Below, one piece after another: positions 28,381 through 32,500 of a stretch of 32,500 nucleotides of DNA. A program made the translations under genes and the position numbers. The notes beneath the pieces were generated by a model. That model was not told where the DNA came from. It saw only the letters and a list, made by a program, of their open reading frames with translations, and did not search any database. Source of the stretch: Chrysomallon squamiferum (Eukaryota; Mollusca; Gastropoda; Neomphalida; Peltospiridae); NCBI GenBank assembly GCA_012295275.1, contig CM022668.1, positions 15,830,891 to 15,863,390 of the forward strand, written 5' to 3'. Position 1 is the stretch's first letter. Each line of letters opens with the position of its first letter.

Positions 28381-28612
28381 TGTTTTAACTTTTACTAAAA
28401 TACAGGTTTTACAATGTAAAGTTTAACATAAACATTGCATTACTTTGTAGAACTGTGAATTTTTTTGCTAAATTACAAGTGTTGCAATGTAAAGTATAAC
28501 ATAAACATTGCATTACTTTATAGAACTGTTTTAATCTTTACTAAAATACAAGTTTTACAATGTAAAGTATAATGTAAACATTGTATTACTTTATAGAACT
28601 GTCTTAATGTGT
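28381..28612. repeat. 73-bp tandem repeat, 3 copies
   Basis: CAATGTAAAGT occurs at 28412, 28485 and 28558, exactly 73 bases apart, each followed by ATAACATAAACATTG-like sequence and ATTACTTTRTAGAACTG. Confidence 0.9.
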
Positions 28613-28618
28613 ATTAAC

Positions 28619-28650
<32 letters not shown>

Positions 28651-29236
28651 GATACTGTATTACTAAGTACTGTTGACTGCTTTAATTTGTATCTAAATGC
28701 TTTTCACAATACACAGTATGATGCTATATACTATTAGTCTGTTAGGAATTACTTAAAATTCTCTGTGTATACAGCATCATAGAGCATTCTGTTGTAGTGT
28801 AGTATTCAAATAATATTTTAAAAATTCAAAAAAAAGAAGAAGCAGAGAGAGAACACAAAGAATATAAGTAAGCAGAAACATCTCTTAGGTAAATATGAAT
28901 AACCATTGTAAAATACCAGATTATTTTAATTTCTCATCTTTAATGTACTGTTTAGTAAGTTGTAAGTACACTGATGCTGTGAATATAGTCTTGCACTTTG
29001 TGTGTGTGAATGTGTGTATGTGTGTATGTGTGTGTTTTTCTTGTAAAATTGTGTTGTTGTTGCTATTAAAATTTTAAATTTAATTATACAGTATATATAT
29101 ATACATATATATTGTTGGTAGTATTTATTCATTTTATATTATTACTAAATAAAAATAATAAAACCCAGTTACAAAACATTACATTCTTCAACTTCAAAAC
29201 CTGTAAACAAAACTACAACACAAACACACACAACAA

Positions 29237-29271
<35 letters not shown>

Positions 29272-29439
29272 CAAAAAAATCTCAACACACGAAAAAAAAC
29301 TTCATCAACTTACCATTCAATCTTGAAAACACAAAAAATCTTTTTTTTTTTTTTTTTTTTTTTTTTATTCCTCCCTCCTTCCTTCCTTAAACTCCAGAAC
29401 TTTCTTTCTTGTCACTAAAAGTGAGAGAGAGAATTGCGA
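28613..29439. other. AT-rich DNA, repeats and one hairpin
   Basis: (ATA)n at 28620-28651, an inverted repeat with 15-base arms at 28717-28731 and 28767-28781, a short GT tract (28998-29035), AT (29090-29112), (CAA)n at 29230-29271 and poly-T at 29342-29366. No gene. Confidence 0.7.
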
Positions 29440-29690
29440 AACTCAAACAGACAAATGTACAAACAGACACAGCATTTAAAAATCCACATCCCGAGAACTG
29501 ACTGGGAAAAACCTGCACTCAGGCAAGGCTCACACTGAACACTGAACGGCAGATGTGGAGTTCTCGTGGCCGCCTCGCTCGCACGCTGTAGTGATACAGG
29601 CTTACAGCAGAGTTGTCGATGGCGTTATTGCTAGTGACAAGGGCAAGGAAAATAAGCAGCAGAGTGAGTGGTGTGTTCTTTCACCGTGCA
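29440..29690. promoter_or_regulatory. Complex CpG-containing patch before the GT tract
   Basis: The sequence around 29560-29600 (GTGGCCGCCTCGCTCGCACG) is the most CpG-dense outside the first 170 bases. An ATG at 29619 opens 15 codons before GTGAGT at 29664. This could be a CpG-rich promoter with a short first exon, but there is no second exon or other support. Confidence 0.22.
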
Positions 29691-29784
29691 GTGCTGTTAG
29701 TGTGTGTGTGTGTGTTGTTGTGTGCTGTTAGTGTGTGTGTGTTGTTGTGTGTGTGTGTGTGTGTGTGTGTGTTGTTGTGTGCTG

Positions 29785-29815
<31 letters not shown>

Positions 29816-30440
29816 TAGTGTGTGTGTGTGTGTGTTGTGTTGTTTATCTGTTGTTTGTGTTGTGTGTGTGTTGTTAGTTTCAGTGTGTGTGTTGTGTGGT
29901 GTTAGTATGTGTGTGTTGTCTGTGTTTAGGATGTGTGTGTGTGTTATCTATTAGTGTGTGGATGTTTGTGTGTGTTTGTGTGTTGTTGTGTGTGTGTGTG
30001 TGTGTTGTTGTGTGTGTGTGTTGTGTGCTGTTAGTGTGTGTGTGTGGGGATGTGTGGGTTTGTGTGTTGTTTGTGTGTTTGTGTGTTGGTTTGTGTGTGG
30101 ATGTATGTGTGTGTTATATGTGTCAATATGTTGTGTGTGTTTGTGTGTTACACATGTGTTGTTTGTGTTTGTTATGTTGTTTGTGTATGTTTGTGTGTTT
30201 GTCTATGTTGTGTATGTGTGTTTTGTCATGTTGTGTTTGTCATGTTTTTTACTGTGTGTTATCTCAGGAATATATGGTGTGTCTGTGTATTTGATGTGTG
30301 TGTGTGTGTTACCTATGTATATTTTTTGTTATATGGTGTGTCTATGTGTGTGTGTTATGTAGGTGTGTTTTTGTACTGAATATGTCTGTGTTACATATGT
30401 GTATTTATTCCTGGATGTGTATATGTGTGTGTATGTGTTT
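29691..30440. repeat. GT-rich degenerate tract, about 750 bp
   Basis: Almost purely G and T on the forward strand, built of GTGTGT runs, TTGTTG steps and recurrent GCTGTTAGTGTG words (29693, 29724, 29781). Long Val-Cys frames are artefacts. Confidence 0.92.
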
Positions 30441-30720
30441 TCTATTTAAACAAACATGTTATGTTACTGTCATATTTTGGGAATATGTGTTGTCATTTTC
30501 TGTGTGTGTGTGTGTATGTTTATATGAGTGTTTTTATTTGTATGAAATCTTAAATCTTCTATTTAAACAAACAGTTACTGTCAACTTAATAACTTACTTG
30601 TTAATTAATTTACACAGAACTTTTGTCAACAAACAGAGACTTGTTAAGTAACACTTACTTTGTAAACCTAGTCACTTGTCTGTTTAAATAACACTTACTG
30701 TGAGAAACCTAGTCACTTTA
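30441..30720. repeat. Short degenerate duplications
   Basis: TCTATTTAAACAAACA occurs at 30441 and 30558. A 40-bp duplication carries AACACTTACT at 30650 and 30690, each followed by AAACCTAGTCACTT. Confidence 0.75.
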
Positions 30721-30942
30721 GTATTTAATTAAGTAAACTACACTTTAAACTTATAGTTACTTCTTGTCTTAAATGATCTGTCCATGATTTTGAAAAAGTT
30801 AGGCACAAGAATGCTTGCATGTGAAAGTAAAATGAAAATGTTAGTCTACTGCGCAATGTTTAAAGTAAATGTCACTTTCAAACTGTTCAACTCTGCATAA
30901 TCAGTAGATATTAACTGTGCCTGTGTGCATTACACTGGCAAT
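30721..30942. other. Unique AT-rich DNA
   Basis: Nothing recognisable. Confidence 0.6.
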
Positions 30943-30957
30943 TATTTATTATTATTA

Positions 30958-31013
<56 letters not shown>
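30943..31013. repeat. (TTA)n microsatellite
   Basis: About 23 units with one TTTA interruption, followed by ACT triplets. Confidence 0.96.
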
Positions 31014-31016
<3 letters not shown>

Positions 31017-31954
31017 TACTACTTCTACAACTATTACTAGTGCTACTGGGTACGTTTTTTTATTTATGATTTAATAATTTTATTTTTATTATTTATTTAT
31101 ATTTTCATTTAATTAATTTTATTTAATTAAACTCAATATATTTACACATAACAAATAAATAATACAGATAGAGATAAATATTATTTCGATTTTTTGTAAT
31201 TATATAAAATGTAATGAAAACACGAACCCAACAAATGATTACATGGTTAATTTTGAATACTGAAAAAAAAAAAAAAAAAAAAATTAAAAATAAAAATTAA
31301 ATGTCTTACATGCATTGTAGATAATTTATTTATTTTTATATTTTTTTTTTTTTTTTTTTTTTGTATATAAAAATTCAGTGAAACAATCATCTAACATGGC
31401 TCGTAAACAGTTTTAAAATAACAAACCGTAAACCGAAACTTTAATATTGCGTCAATCGACTCAGTATGCAACAAAGTAAATATATAAATAATTAGTATAA
31501 TTACTCAGAGTGAACTGAATGGCTTCCTCATCTGCATTTAACACACAGAAATAACAAAGATTAATTAACCAGTGGTAACATCAGGGAGTCACATTTTTGT
31601 ATTAATGATGGAAGAAGTATTCATCGTGTATAAATATGGTCGAATAAATGCGAATATTTAAGAATGAATTTTAAAACTGACTGCAGAATGTTATTGTTGG
31701 TTTATTTATTTATTTATTTTTTGTTTATTTTTTTGTTATTGTTGTTTTTTTTAGTTTTGTTATTGTTATTAATATATTATTATTATTACTCTTCTTCTTC
31801 TTATTATTATTATGATGATAATAATGATGATGATAATGATGATCATGATGATAATTTATTATGTGTCAAAAATGGGTGGGGTGTATGTGTGTGTGTTGTT
31901 ACTCATCTTTCTTTTTGTTTTATTTATTTCCATTATGTAAGTTATATATATACA
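31014..31954. other. AT-rich DNA, no gene
   Basis: Poly-A at 31263-31283, poly-T at about 31338-31362, a unique stretch at 31370-31680, and TTTA, TTA, CTT and GAT triplet tracts at 31698-31858. Confidence 0.65.
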
Positions 31955-32010
31955 TAGACAGACAGACAGATAGACAGACAGGCAGATAGACAGACAGGCA
32001 GATACAGATA
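31955..32010. repeat. (GACA)n/(GATA)n microsatellite
   Basis: GACA units alternate with GATA and GGCA in a repeated phrase, GATAGACAGACAGGCA. Confidence 0.94.
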
Positions 32011-32090
32011 TTTCTAAACAGCTTTACTCTCTGTCTCTATCTCTTTCTCACAGATGTCTCTCTTTCTCACAGTAAATTTGTCGTCTGCTG

Positions 32091-32440
32091 TCTCTGTGTG
32101 AGATTACTGTGAGGTCTGCCAGGCGGACTCACACCTGCTCTGATTCCAGACATTGGTCCTGCCAGGCTCGTTTCTCACACACATCCGTTCAAATTGTCGT
32201 AAAAAAAAAAAAAAAAATGTGCCTGGAATTGCCACAGATAGCCCCTAGTCTTGCAGATATGTCTGTCGTGGACTCTGAGAGGTTTTTCTGATAATCCCGA
32301 GCAGAGGAGGAAGAATGTTGGTCGGGGAAGCAGATCTGAGCCCTGTGCCGAGGTTTTATCAGAACCCGAGAAATGTATTCAGTGATTAGAGTCTCTCTTT
32401 TTACACCAGGAGAAATAGTTTTGTGATTATACCGTACGTT
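32091..32440. promoter_or_regulatory. Complex patch with TAATCCC and NFI-like words
   Basis: CTGCCAGG near 32117 and 32159 and an inverted CCAAT box (ATTGG, 32152-32156) lie in the left part. TAATCCC (32292-32298) and GATTAG (32384-32389) are K50-like. A poly-A run interrupts at about 32200-32217. No coding evidence beyond a short open frame. Confidence 0.2.
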
Positions 32441-32445
32441 GTGTT

Positions 32446-32446
32446 C

Positions 32447-32500
<54 letters not shown>
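32446..32500. repeat. (GA)n tract running off the window
   Basis: GA run with one GAAA interruption, truncated by the window end. Confidence 0.97.

Noticed and set aside
1-32500. tRNA, rRNA or snRNA genes
   Set aside because: No convincing paired A and B boxes with a cloverleaf, and no conserved rRNA or snRNA blocks were seen by eye. The B-box-like words at 12.0-12.4 kb are a tandem repeat, not tRNAs.

Overview
The window looks like intergenic or intronic DNA from an animal nuclear genome. It is AT-rich and unusually dense in simple repeats: long (GA)n, (CA/GT)n, (TTA)n, (GGT)n, (TGTC)n and poly-A/T tracts, plus a series of minisatellites. There are no long ORFs, no operon-like spacing, no rRNA, no convincing tRNA and no recognisable protein family. 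The repeat style (GA, TAA, GTAT and GACA arrays in many places, and a possible SINE tail ending near GGGACGTTGAACAACAAA) is what I would expect of a lophotrochozoan, most likely a mollusc. That identification is an inference from style, not from a gene.

Layout. Positions 1-2200 hold AT-rich DNA with CpG-rich patches. These carry strong promoter-type words: three E2F sites, two TCACGTGA E-boxes (one inside a 16-bp palindrome) and an NRF1-like word. At 2600-2887 is the best small protein-like ORF (a possible single-pass membrane peptide), which ends over four AGGTCA nuclear-receptor half-sites spaced by one base. 2900-10690 is mainly microsatellites and AT-rich DNA with a broken ORF (5350-5760), a SINE-like tail (about 7900-8000) and a GC-rich block (8825-9130). 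10847-12370 is the most structured part: three unrelated tandem arrays almost side by side, with 66-bp, 25-bp and 13-bp units. 13840-18180 holds several GC-richer patches with homeodomain-type words between repeats. 18300-19660 is a chain of old and young tandem repeats (about 115, 68, 13 and 40 bp). 21521-22134 is a 72-bp array whose forward frame is Thr-rich, followed by a small ORF with forkhead and TATA-like words. 24176-24840 is a mosaic of triplet repeats. 25160-28612 contains three more degenerate arrays, and 29690-30440 is a GT-rich tract. The last 400 bases are a GC-richer patch ending in a (GA)n run that leaves the window.

I do not find a set of genes that work together. The recurring theme is local tandem duplication at every scale from 1 to about 130 bp, interrupted by about fifteen short, high-complexity, CpG-containing patches that are the best candidates for regulatory elements or small exons. 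All motif calls are by eye and short. None of the ORFs is called as a gene with confidence.
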